NCBI GenBank assembly: GCA_030427205.1
Contig: JAUHXC010000060.1
Coordinates: 1 to 51,960, forward strand
Direction: 5' to 3'
DNA length: 51,960 nt
Source of the DNA: a bacterium
GTDB lineage: Bacteria; Myxococcota_A; Bradymonadia; UBA7976; UBA1532
In this document: in pieces, positions 31,598 to 39,950 of the stretch
How the letters are laid out: each line of letters begins with the position of its first letter
Position numbering within the stretch: position 1 is the stretch's first letter
Position numbers and translations under genes: made by a program
The notes under the pieces: model-generated
Seen by the model: only the letters and a program-made list of their open reading frames with translations
Told to the model about the DNA's origin: nothing
Databases searched by the model: none

Positions 31598-33898
31598 CGG
31601 GGGGCGCACGAGCCGGAAGCCGAGGTCGCCGCCCCGGACCCCGGGCGCGACCCAGGCGCGGACCGCCGAGCGACACCTGCGGGCGAACGCATGCCACGAG
31701 CCCCCGCGGATGACACGGGCGGAGCCCGCGGCGGGGCCGGCCGGCGCGGCCAGCGGGGCGCCATCGGCGCTCGGCGCGTAGGGGGCGTACCAGTCGTGGC
31801 ACCACTCGTAGACGTTGCCGATCATGTCGTACAGCCCCCAGCCGTTGGGCTGCTTCTGCGCCACCAAGTGGCTGGACGCCCGCTCGTGTGGGTACTGCTT
31901 GTCGGACCAGCGGGACGAGTCATACGCCTTCGGGTGCGCGCCGCCGCTGTTGCCGCGGTACCACGCGATGGCATCCAGAGCAGGCGCGTTGTTCTCGCCC
32001 AGGATGGGCAGCGGGCCGGCGTAGGTCGCGGTGACCGTGCCCGCCCGACAGGCGTACTCCCACTCGGCCTCCGTCGGCAGGCGATAGCCCGCGGCCTGTG
32101 AGTCCCAGGTCGCGGTCTGCTCATCGCCCTCACCGGCGAAGACATACACCGGCGACAGCCCTTCGCGCTCGGACAGCGCATTGCAGAAGCGCGCCGCATC
32201 GAACCAGGTCACGCTCTCGACCGGTCGGGTCTCGTCATCGGGCTGGCCTTTGAAGCGGCTGGGGTTCTGGCCCACAACCGCGAGATACTGCGCCTGGGTG
32301 ACTGGCGTCCGGCTCATGAGGAAGGCGTCGGGCAGCCGCACCGCATGCTGAACCTCACCGTGGAAGCGCCCCTCTTCGTCCTCGGGGCTGCCCATCACGA
32401 AGTCACCGGCCGGGATGTAGAGCACGGCCGGCCGGCTGTCGGTGACGGACGCGATGACCGTGCCCGGCTCCACACGGGTAACGTCCGCAGCAGACACAGA
32501 GCCGAGGGCCTGCCCCTGGTTCGTGGCCTCCCGCAGCGCCGCGGCGAACGCGAGGCCATCGGCGGGGCGCTTGGCCGCGTCGAATCCGATCGAGCGGGCG
32601 ACCAGTTCGCGCAGAGCCGGCGGAGCAGGCAGAGCCAATGCGGTCTCTCGCGGGCGCTGCTTGCTCGCGCTGCTTGGTGCCTTGCCCGTCAGCACGAACA
32701 CCGCCGACATGCCCAATCCATATACATCTGCCCGCGGCCCGACGTCCTGTGGCCGGTCGAGCTGCTCGGGCGCCGCGTAGAAGTATGTGCCCATCGCGCC
32801 GGTCGCCGTACCGCCGGTCGAGTCGGCCACCCGCACGAGGTCGAAATCGGCGAGCCGCGCGCGGCCGTCCGCGCCGAGCAGGATGTTCTCCGGCTTGATG
32901 TCGCGGTGTACGATCCCGGCCCGATGGGCGACGCCCAGCGCCTCGGCGATCTGCAGCAGCGCGCGCAGCCCCGCATCGACCGACAGCGGCGCATCACCGC
33001 GCAGGATGGCATCCCGCAGGTTGCCGCCGGCGAGGTACTCCATCACGAAGAAGTGCCAGTCCTCGCAGCGCACCTCGGGGTCGAAGACCCGTACGATACC
33101 CGGGTGATTCAGCCCGGCCATCTTGCGCGCGCCGCGGAAGAAGCGAGCGATGCGGGTCCGGTCGCCGTTCCAGCGGCCGTGCAGCACCTTCACCGCCACG
33201 AAGCGGTCGGCGACCTCATCCCACGCCAACCAAACCGACGCGAACCCGCCCGATCCCAGACGCTCGCCGAGCACATAGCGATCGGCGAGCACATCGCCCG
33301 GCCCGAGTCGACCGCCGGCGCGCAGGCTGCGCTGCAGCGCTTTCTTCTCTTCGACGACTCGGGCGATCTCATCGGCGGGCGCCCTCTGCGCCCATAGTAG
33401 GCTGATGCGGCGCTTGATGGCCTTCAGCTCCGCCTTGGTCTCGGGGCGCGGTCGCGCCGTCGTCCCCGAGCGATTCAGCAGGGCGCGCAGCGGCGAGACC
33501 ACGGCGCTGACTGCGCCGCGGCTGCAGCCCAGCGGCACGATGCGGCGCAGGCCGTAGGGGATGCGGCTCTCCCCGGCGCCGTCGACGAGCACCGGCACGA
33601 TGCGCACGTCGGCGTCGACCGCGCGGGAGCGGGCGATGGCGATGGCGATCTCTTCCGGGCCGTAGAAGCCCGCGCCTTCGTCGCCCGCGTGTGGGCAGTG
33701 GTCAGAGATGAGCACGACGACGATCGCCGCCCGATTCAGAAACCGGGGGATGACCGCGTCCCAGCGGTCGCCCGCACGCAGGTCGACGGCGTCGCACCAC
33801 GGGCTGAGCCCCGCCTCACACAGCGCTTCGTGCAGCTCGACCGCGAGCGCGCGGTCGTCGCGGGTGTAGCTGATGAAGATCGTCGGGTCGTCGGCCAT
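31532..33898 (-). CDS. Gene D: TIR-Ser/Thr kinase-FGE protein with DGR-like variable end
   Basis: 788 aa. TIR, residues 1-140 (TIFISYTRDDRALAVELHEA; candidate catalytic Glu in FYGPEEIAIAI). Ser/Thr kinase, ~208-475: GSGGFASV at 215-222, VAVKVL, HRDIKPEN at 331-338, APEQ; the DFG motif is DFD (351-353). FGE/C-type-lectin domain from ~505: IPAGDFVMGSPEDEEGRFHG, RLPTEAEWEYACRAGT, GLYDMIGNVYEWCHDWY, VIRGGSWHAFARRCRSAV, LGFRLVR. After RLVR the frame differs from B and C because GTGCGCGCCCCCC is GTGCGCCCCCC here (2-bp deletion), so the protein ends PPSTSAVVHRPPVQRENGTR plus GRR. It shares the leader TGATCGACAAC before the ATG with D'. Likely a signal-transducing defence protein combining NAD-degrading and phosphorylating modules. 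Confidence 0.85.
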   Translation of the reverse strand: MADDPTIFISYTRDDRALAVELHEALCEAGLSPWCDAVDLRAGDRWDAVIPRFLNRAAIVVVLISDHCPHAGDEGAGFYGPEEIAIAIARSRAVDADVRIVPVLVDGAGESRIPYGLRRIVPLGCSRGAVSAVVSPLRALLNRSGTTARPRPETKAELKAIKRRISLLWAQRAPADEIARVVEEKKALQRSLRAGGRLGPGDVLADRYVLGERLGSGGFASVWLAWDEVADRFVAVKVLHGRWNGDRTRIARFFRGARKMAGLNHPGIVRVFDPEVRCEDWHFFVMEYLAGGNLRDAILRGDAPLSVDAGLRALLQIAEALGVAHRAGIVHRDIKPENILLGADGRARLADFDLVRVADSTGGTATGAMGTYFYAAPEQLDRPQDVGPRADVYGLGMSAVFVLTGKAPSSASKQRPRETALALPAPPALRELVARSIGFDAAKRPADGLAFAAALREATNQGQALGSVSAADVTRVEPGTVIASVTDSRPAVLYIPAGDFVMGSPEDEEGRFHGEVQHAVRLPDAFLMSRTPVTQAQYLAVVGQNPSRFKGQPDDETRPVESVTWFDAARFCNALSEREGLSPVYVFAGEGDEQTATWDSQAAGYRLPTEAEWEYACRAGTVTATYAGPLPILGENNAPALDAIAWYRGNSGGAHPKAYDSSRWSDKQYPHERASSHLVAQKQPNGWGLYDMIGNVYEWCHDWYAPYAPSADGAPLAAPAGPAAGSARVIRGGSWHAFARRCRSAVRAWVAPGVRGGDLGFRLVRPPSTSAVVHRPPVQRENGTRGRR
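31597..31717 (-). repeat. Variable repeat (VR) candidate in gene D
   Basis: Minus-strand block from CGTGTCATCCGCGGGGGCTC to CTCGGCTTCCGGCTCGTGCG. Its variable codons are CAT, TTC, AGG, GTC, GCC, GTC, GGC and GGC where B has GAC, GAC, TGG, TTC, AAC, GGC, GAC and GTC. The TGG/AGG difference also fits a mutated A. Confidence 0.65.
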
Positions 33899-33974
33899 GC
33901 ATGGCCGTTGTCGATCAGGATCGGCGTCGGCGCAAGCCTCCCGCCATTACACCGCCGTTGGCCGGCACCTCGCC

Positions 33975-34631
33975 TCAATCGCAGCGGGGGTCGGTGTCTT
34001 GCAGGTTGCGGATGATCTGCTCGCCGATGGGCAGCGCATCACAGCCGTGGTCCTGCTCGCAGACGAAGTCCCATTGCGGCTCGGCGAGGCGGTGACAGTC
34101 GAGGCAGTTGCCGCCGAACTGATTGACGACGTCGGTGGTGCCGCGATCCTCGATGGTCACCGCGCCATCCGCCGCGACCCGCAGGTAGAAGAACTCCCAG
34201 TCATTGGTCTCGGGGCTCCAGCCGGCGCGGCGCTTGACCATGGCTTCGCCGGGCACGAGCTGGATCACCGTGCCCGGCGGATACACCCCGCCCTCGGCGC
34301 TGTTGGCCACCGCCAGGGTCTCGTCGAGCCGGCCGAGCTTGTTGGTGATGTAGAAGCGGCGGATCGGCGTCCAGTCGAGCAGGCAGTCGAAGTCCTGGGC
34401 CCGCATGTCGATATCATCGCCCATGGCATGGGATGCCATGTCCGGCGCGGACGCCATATCAACCGCCGGCGACATATCCGCGGCCGGCGCCATGTCATCG
34501 ACCATGGCATCCTCGGGCAGCGCGTCCCCCGGCTCACCGCCGGCGCCGCCCGTGCCCTCACCGCCGGTGCAGCCCACCAGCAACAGCACGGGCAACAGCG
34601 CCCGCCTACTCCACCGCATGACATATGTCAT
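33975..34631 (-). CDS. Lipoprotein with cytochrome P460-like single-haem domain
   Basis: 218 aa from the ATG at 34631, or 214 from the ATG at 34619 (MRWSRRALLPVLLLVGC); both give a lipobox LLVGC. A long acidic DMAP/DMAS linker follows. The C-terminal domain has GGVYPPGTVIQLVPGEAMVK, GWSPETNDWEFFYL and a haem-c attachment motif CLDCH near the end, the arrangement of cytochrome P460-like proteins. Those are periplasmic haem proteins that oxidise hydroxylamine or bind NO. Whether the Lys cross-link typical of true P460 exists cannot be told. The end has four more Cys (CEQDHGC, DPRC). Confidence 0.6.
   Translation of the reverse strand: MTYVMRWSRRALLPVLLLVGCTGGEGTGGAGGEPGDALPEDAMVDDMAPAADMSPAVDMASAPDMASHAMGDDIDMRAQDFDCLLDWTPIRRFYITNKLGRLDETLAVANSAEGGVYPPGTVIQLVPGEAMVKRRAGWSPETNDWEFFYLRVAADGAVTIEDRGTTDVVNQFGGNCLDCHRLAEPQWDFVCEQDHGCDALPIGEQIIRNLQDTDPRCD
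34618..34631. promoter_or_regulatory. 14-bp perfect palindrome over the start codon
   Basis: ATGACATATGTCAT is its own reverse complement. It spans from the first to the second possible start codon of the P460-like gene, in an AT-richer stretch. A regulator bound there would block initiation; alternatively the RNA hairpin could hide the start. Confidence 0.4.
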
Positions 34632-34665
34632 TCATATCACTCCGCAGCGTATCACTCATCGGGCA

Positions 34666-35907
34666 TCACTCGTCAGGCACCGCGCAGACCCGGGCGAAGA
34701 CCCCCTCGGGCGTGGCGCGCGGCAGGCAGCGCTGGTCGGCGGCGCAGTGCGCGTCGACGCAGCATGGGCGGGTGCAGATACCATCGACGCACTCGGTGCC
34801 TTCGCACTCCGCCGCGCGGGCGCAGGGGGTGCCATCGGGCGACGGACCGGGCGGCGCCGGCACGCACGCCGAGATGACGCCGGTCACCTGCCCGTTCTCG
34901 AAGGTCGCCACCCGGCCGCAGGTATTGCCGCCGAAGCAGTCCTGGTGCGTGCAGCACGGGTCGCCGCAGACCCCCGGCGCGCCGCCCGGCGCGTTGGCAT
35001 AGGGCACACACACCCGACTGCGGCAGTCGAGGTCGCCGAAGCAGCCGTTGCCGGTGCGCCCCGCGCCAAAAGGCAGCGGCTCGCAGATGGCCCGCGGGCC
35101 GCCGCCGGTGGGCGTCCAGACGCAGGCCAGCCCGCCGCAGTCGTTATCGGTGCAGCACGCCGCCAGGCAGCGATCGGCGCCCACGTCGCACAGCCCGCTC
35201 TGGCACGCGTTCCCGGCGCAGGGCTGGCCCGCCTGACGGTCGAAGGTATAGCCCGGCGGGTATATCCGGCTCGGCACGCACAGCTTCACCCCGAGGAAGA
35301 ACTGGCAGCCGAAGCCGATCGGGCAGTCACGCTCGCTGCAGCACGACATCGTGCACACCGCGTGGGCCACGCCGTTGACCGCGAGGTTCGCGCAGACGTT
35401 GCTCGCGCAGTGCGGCCCGCGCTCGCAGGCGCTACCCAGGGGCAGGTCCCGCGGCTCGACCGGGGCCATGTCGGGGGCCGGCGGCCGGGCGTCGGGCGTC
35501 CGCACGTCGGGCAGCGGCCGGGCGTCGCGCGCTACCCGAGCGTCCGTGATCACCCGGGCGTCCACCTCTGCGTCGAGGATGGGCACCCCGCGATCGCGCT
35601 CGACCCCGCGGTCGAGCGGCGCGTCGGACCAGCACTCGCCGCTCTGGCAGGTCGAGCCGCGCGGGCAGTCCCGGTCGACGCGGCAGTCGAAGGTGCAGAT
35701 CTCGTCGGCGCAGTACAGCCCCGGCGCGCAGTCGCTGTTGAGCCGGCAGCCGCCGCCGGTCACGTCGGGGATGACATCCGGCGGCACCGCGTCGATGAGC
35801 ACGCCGCGGTCGCGCCCGCCGTCGGCGTCTCCGCCGCCGCCCGTGGACGTATCGTAGCAGCCGATCAAGGCCATCGCGGCGAGCAGCGGGGTGAGGCGGC
35901 GGATCAT
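34666..35907 (-). CDS. Cys-rich lipoprotein
   Basis: 413 aa; signal MIRRLTPLLAAMALIGC. The mature protein has about 46 Cys, arranged as small modules of the type C..D.DC...C......C (CRLNSDCAPGLYC, CRVDRDCPRGSTC, CCSERDCPIGFGC, CCTDNDCGGLAC, CCTHQDCFGGNTC, CCVDAHCAADQRC), separated by a linker of DARV/DARP repeats. These are EGF/dickkopf-like disulfide modules common in myxobacterial surface lipoproteins. No enzyme domain. It is 34 bp upstream of the P460-like gene on the same strand and probably in one operon. Confidence 0.75.
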   Translation of the reverse strand: MIRRLTPLLAAMALIGCYDTSTGGGGDADGGRDRGVLIDAVPPDVIPDVTGGGCRLNSDCAPGLYCADEICTFDCRVDRDCPRGSTCQSGECWSDAPLDRGVERDRGVPILDAEVDARVITDARVARDARPLPDVRTPDARPPAPDMAPVEPRDLPLGSACERGPHCASNVCANLAVNGVAHAVCTMSCCSERDCPIGFGCQFFLGVKLCVPSRIYPPGYTFDRQAGQPCAGNACQSGLCDVGADRCLAACCTDNDCGGLACVWTPTGGGPRAICEPLPFGAGRTGNGCFGDLDCRSRVCVPYANAPGGAPGVCGDPCCTHQDCFGGNTCGRVATFENGQVTGVISACVPAPPGPSPDGTPCARAAECEGTECVDGICTRPCCVDAHCAADQRCLPRATPEGVFARVCAVPDE

Positions 35908-35935
35908 CGTCGGGACTGTATCGAACGGCCGCGGT

Positions 35936-36352
35936 CTACACCATCGCGGCTCGACCGAACCGCGCGCGGGCGTGGGCCGAGAAGAAGAGAAACAGCAGGA
36001 TGATCGTGTACTCGGCGTACTCGATGCCCATCTCGCGGAAGCGCGTATCGTGCTCGAGGATGAAGAACGTCTGCCACGCGCAGGTGAGCGACATCGCCCC
36101 GTAGATCACCGCCATGGCCACCGGCGTATGCCGCCAGCGGCGCAGGTAGCCGCCGATGAAGACCACCGCGGCGATCAGGATGAGGCTCCACTGCAGCGCC
36201 AGCATGCCCGGGCCGAAGAGCGGGTTGCTCAGCCGCGTCCACGGCACCTCGGCGAAGATCATCTCAGCGAAGCCGACCAGCGCCCAGGCGGCGAGGCCGA
36301 TGTGCACCACGATGAGCAGGCCGGCAAAGATCCGGGCGACGATCGGCGGCAT
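35936..36352 (-). CDS. Small four-TM membrane protein
   Basis: 138 aa with four hydrophobic helices (IFAGLLIVVHIGLAAWALV, MLALQWSLILIAAVVFIGG, VAMAVIYGAMSLTCAWQTFF, YTIILLFLFFS). The short loops carry Arg on the cytoplasmic side (YLRRWRHTP, HARARFGR). I do not recognise a family. The start at 36352 (MPPIVARIFAG) is supported by the helix that follows. Confidence 0.65.
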   Translation of the reverse strand: MPPIVARIFAGLLIVVHIGLAAWALVGFAEMIFAEVPWTRLSNPLFGPGMLALQWSLILIAAVVFIGGYLRRWRHTPVAMAVIYGAMSLTCAWQTFFILEHDTRFREMGIEYAEYTIILLFLFFSAHARARFGRAAMV

Positions 36353-36444
36353 GAGTCCCCTCCCCGGGCTGTCTCGGGCCGCCGCGCTCGCGCCGCGGCG
36401 GCGGCCGTGATTTGATGCCTCCTGTGTAACACCCGGAGGGTACG

Positions 36445-38193
36445 ATGAGCACCCCGACCCGCGACGAGACCGCCGCGTCCCAGAGCACGACCGAGACAGC
36501 CACGTCTGAGGCGCCCGACCACGATCGGGACTACGCCGCCCTGCTCGCCGGCCTGCGCGCGCGCCTCGCTGCCGCCCGCGGCCCGCTGTTCACCACCGAC
36601 GCCGACGTGCCCGACAGCGCGCCGCCCGACGGCCCGCGGGCCCAGCGCCGGGACGCGCTGTTCGACCTCTTCCTCGACGGCCTCGATCCGGCCTTGCGCC
36701 AGGAGTACACCTGCAGCGCCTGCCGCCGGTTCGTGCGCCGCTTCGGCGGGCTGGTGACCATCGACGAGAATGGCCGCACCGCGCCACTCTTCTGGGACGC
36801 GGCGGACGGCGGCGCGACCTTCGGGCCGGCGCTGAAGCGCATGCGCGACCGGGTGAGCGCCGCCCGGGTGACCGGCGTCTTCCTGAGCGCCGAGCCGGTC
36901 TGGGGTACGCCCGAGGCCGGCGGCTGGACCCACTTCGGCGGCCCGGTCGACGCCAGCCTGGTGCACGACCACGCGCTGCTGAACGCCGGCCAGCGCATGG
37001 CCGCCCTGGCCCACGACCGCGAGACCCTCGAGCGGGCGCTGGGTATCTACGACCAGAAGCACGTCAAGGTCGCCCTGCGGCTGCTCGACAGCGAGCAGCT
37101 GTATCGCAGCGAGAAGGTGCTCGGCGTCGCGAAGTGGCTCGACGGGCTGATGCAGCAGCTGCCGGGCGGCAAGAAGGCCAGCAAGAAGAGCGGCAAGAAG
37201 AAAGGCGGCAAGAAGGCGCGCCGCCGGGCGAACCTGCTGTGGCGCGCCGCCGCGACCGCGCCGCCGGGCTTCTGCCACGTGCGCAGCACGATGATCGGCA
37301 CGCTGCTCGACGACATCGCCGCCGGCAAGCGCTACGACGACGTCGCGCGGGCGTTCGCCGCCAAGATGCACCCGCTGCAGTACCAGCGGCCGCAGGCGGC
37401 GCCCAAGAAGGGCAACATCCAGCAGGCGGAGAAGATCATCGCTCAGCTCGGCAGCGCCGGCGCCCTGAAGCGGCGGCTGGCGCGGCTCGACGACCTCGAC
37501 CTGCTGTGGCGCTCGCCGACGATCCCGCAGGACGTGCTCAGCGCCGACGTCGGCGAAGAGCCGGCGGGCGTATTCGATCACTTGAAGCCGGGCGGCAAGG
37601 GCAGCGCGGCGACACGCGGTACGCGGCCGACGAAGATGACCTGGGTCAAGTTCCGCAAGCGGGTCCTGCCCAATGCGGGCCACATCGAGCTGCTCGTGCC
37701 CGAGCGCGGCGGCTTCTACGCCTTCGTGACCGCCGCCGAGCCCGACGCGCCGCCGATCATCCAGTGGGACGATCCCAAGCGGCGCAACCCGGTGACCTGG
37801 TACACCTACATGGAGCCCAAGCCCGCCCGCGAGTGGGGCCTGACCGCCGGCTGGCAGCCGCTGACCGGCGTCTGCCTCTTCCCGCACATGTGGGCCGACG
37901 AAGATGGCCACAGCCACCAGGGCAAAGGCGCCTTGTTCGTGATCCGCGGGTGCGTGGCGCCCGAGGGCGGCGGCAGCGGGCTGTTTCCGGAGTTCCTGCG
38001 CAGCGAGTACCGCGCGGTGCGGGCGACGATGGAGGCGTTCAGCAAGGCGGCGACGCTGTCGGGGCGCGCGGCGGCCGGCGGGTGCGGGCTGGCGATGCGA
38101 CCGGGCAGCAACGCCGAACTGAAGCTGCGGGTGCACCCGCCGGCGGGCGAGCCGGGCGGGGCGCTGAGCTACATCATCGACCGCTGGGATTAA
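36445..38193 (+). CDS. Unknown 582-aa protein with CxxC motif and Lys-rich linker
   Basis: Starts at the ATG at 36445 with GGAGGG seven bases upstream. Notable parts: a possible metal site (EYTCSACRRFVRRFGG), a helical middle (YDQKHVKVALRLLDSEQLYR), a Lys-rich segment (GGKKASKKSGKKKGGKKARR) that should bind nucleic acid or be a linker, and a C-terminal half with FYAFVTAAEPDAPPIIQWDD and WQPLTGVCLFPHMWADEDGH. No signal peptide. It reads like a well-folded cytoplasmic protein of a phage- or defence-related family, but I cannot name it. It lies 103 bp before the ATPase/Toprim-like pair in the same direction. Confidence 0.65.
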   Translation: MSTPTRDETAASQSTTETATSEAPDHDRDYAALLAGLRARLAAARGPLFTTDADVPDSAPPDGPRAQRRDALFDLFLDGLDPALRQEYTCSACRRFVRRFGGLVTIDENGRTAPLFWDAADGGATFGPALKRMRDRVSAARVTGVFLSAEPVWGTPEAGGWTHFGGPVDASLVHDHALLNAGQRMAALAHDRETLERALGIYDQKHVKVALRLLDSEQLYRSEKVLGVAKWLDGLMQQLPGGKKASKKSGKKKGGKKARRRANLLWRAAATAPPGFCHVRSTMIGTLLDDIAAGKRYDDVARAFAAKMHPLQYQRPQAAPKKGNIQQAEKIIAQLGSAGALKRRLARLDDLDLLWRSPTIPQDVLSADVGEEPAGVFDHLKPGGKGSAATRGTRPTKMTWVKFRKRVLPNAGHIELLVPERGGFYAFVTAAEPDAPPIIQWDDPKRRNPVTWYTYMEPKPAREWGLTAGWQPLTGVCLFPHMWADEDGHSHQGKGALFVIRGCVAPEGGGSGLFPEFLRSEYRAVRATMEAFSKAATLSGRAAAGGCGLAMRPGSNAELKLRVHPPAGEPGGALSYIIDRWD

Positions 38194-38296
38194 GCGCGTC
38201 TGGGGCTGCACGCCGGGCCACGGCGGGCGCGTATCGTTGCCTGCCCCACCCCGTTGGTGTAGGTCTCGTCGCGACCACAGGACTGCGAGTGTCGCC

Positions 38297-39940
38297 ATGA
38301 GCAGCAAAGAACCCACGACCGACAGCGATGAACCAGCGCGCACGTCGCCGCTGCCGACGATCGCTCAGGAGTGGACCATCAGCGGGCTGGCCGTAGACAA
38401 CCTGCGCGCGCTCCGCATACCGGAGCCCATCGCGCTGCGGCGGCTCATGCTCGTCGTGGGCAGGAACGGCATCGGCAAGAGCACCCTGGCGCGGGTCTTT
38501 CCCCTGCTGGGTCAATCGGCGGGCGACCGCACACGGGAGCCGATCCTGTGGTGGGCCCGAAATGGGGTCGATTTCGGCTCGTTCTCAGAGGCGAAGCGGC
38601 ACGGTCAGGATGAGATCACGTTCGGCTTCGAGTTCACGCGGGAGGGCTCGACGCCGTGGAGGGTCACGAGCACCCTCGCGCAAGGGCCCGAAGGGTGTCG
38701 GGTCGCCCGGATCGAGATGCACGAAGGCAGTCATCGTTTCCAGGCGTGCTTCGATCGGGAGGGCCGCCCGTCCCATGTCGAGACCCATCTGCACGGGCAT
38801 CTCCACGAGTGGCCGCTCGATGAGGAACCGTGCAGCGGGTTGACAACCGACCCGTGGCGGCTCTTCGGCATAGGTCGGTCGAATCGGTCGGCGGCGGCGG
38901 CGGCGACCTCCATACTCCCTGTCGAACTGGCCGACGGACAGTCCGTGGATCTGCTGTCGTTCATGTCAGATATGCCAGACATGCCCGAAGGCTGGGATCT
39001 GCTGTCCCAACTGATGATGAGTGGTGGCGAGCCCAGACCTTCGAGGTCGCGAGGCCCAACACCTTATTGGAGGTTTGACGACCTCGGCCTCTTGAAGGAG
39101 AAACTTCGAGGCTCAGTGGAGCCACTAAGTCTAGTTCTGAGTTCTGCCGGCCACCTTCGCCGGAAGCCGAAAGTAATCCCCGACTGGAATCCCACTGTCG
39201 AACAGCTCGAAATCGCTCGGCGGACCCTCTTCTTCCACCATGGCCTGAAGCGCATCCGTCAGGCCGAGTCACTGCTCGATCAGCTCACCTCGCGCATGGC
39301 ATACATCGGCCCGTTCCGCGCCATCCCCGAGCGCGACTACCGGCACCAGTCCGTCGCGGTCGAAGCGCTCGACCCGCGCGGCGAGAACCTCGCGATGTTC
39401 ATCGCGGCCCTGAAGCCTTCGGAGCTACGGCAGCTCAACGCGTTCCTCCAGGAGTGGCTGGACTTCCGCATCGTCCTCAACCGCGACCACGGCCGCTACA
39501 CGCTGCGCATCACGATCGGAGACCGGCACTACAACCTGCTCGACGTCGGCTTCGGCTACTCGCAGGTCCTGCCGGTCGCCGTCCAGCTCTGGGCCTCGGG
39601 CCGGGTGCTGTCCACCAGCCGCAGCCAGGAGCGCACGCTGATCCTGGCCATCGAGCAGCCGGAACTGCACCTGCACCCGCATCATCAGGTGCTCATCGGC
39701 AAGGCGCTGGCGGCGTCGGCGATGGACGAGAACGGGCCGATCCAGATCGTCGAGACCCACAGCGATCACCTCGTCAGCGAGATCGGCCTGCTCGTCGCCC
39801 GCGGGCAGCTCGACCCCGAGCGGGTCGGCGTGCTCTGCGTCGAGCCGCACGAGGAGGGCAGCGGGGCCTCGGTGCGAGTGGCCACCTTCGACGACGACGG
39901 TGTCTTGCAGAACTGGCCTGCGGGCTTCCTGGCGCCCTGA
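38297..39940 (+). CDS. ABC/OLD-type ATPase (AAA_15/21, DUF3696-like)
   Basis: 547 aa from the ATG at 38297. Walker A GRNGIGKST (~residue 54), a signature-like GFGYSQVLPVAVQLW, Walker B LILAIEQPELHLHPHHQ (~450), and the H-loop VETHSDHLVSEIGL (~485) identify an SMC/ABC-like ATPase in one chain with a long insertion. The last 60 residues (LVARGQLDPERVGVLCVEPH, FDDDGVLQNWPAGF) match the DUF3696-type tail. Such ATPases are partners of nucleases in defence systems (OLD, Gabija, PARIS, AbiL, Septu type). It is followed after 10 bp by the Toprim-like gene. A stretch around 39050-39240 is less GC-rich than the rest. Confidence 0.85.
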   Translation: MSSKEPTTDSDEPARTSPLPTIAQEWTISGLAVDNLRALRIPEPIALRRLMLVVGRNGIGKSTLARVFPLLGQSAGDRTREPILWWARNGVDFGSFSEAKRHGQDEITFGFEFTREGSTPWRVTSTLAQGPEGCRVARIEMHEGSHRFQACFDREGRPSHVETHLHGHLHEWPLDEEPCSGLTTDPWRLFGIGRSNRSAAAAATSILPVELADGQSVDLLSFMSDMPDMPEGWDLLSQLMMSGGEPRPSRSRGPTPYWRFDDLGLLKEKLRGSVEPLSLVLSSAGHLRRKPKVIPDWNPTVEQLEIARRTLFFHHGLKRIRQAESLLDQLTSRMAYIGPFRAIPERDYRHQSVAVEALDPRGENLAMFIAALKPSELRQLNAFLQEWLDFRIVLNRDHGRYTLRITIGDRHYNLLDVGFGYSQVLPVAVQLWASGRVLSTSRSQERTLILAIEQPELHLHPHHQVLIGKALAASAMDENGPIQIVETHSDHLVSEIGLLVARGQLDPERVGVLCVEPHEEGSGASVRVATFDDDGVLQNWPAGFLAP

Positions 39941-39950
39941 GAGACGACGC

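Noticed and set aside
31449..31800. Plus-strand frames over the ends of D and D' (e.g. a 110-codon frame with the text AEPAAGPAGAASGAPSALGA)
   Set aside because: They are the complement of the conserved ends of the FGE domains.
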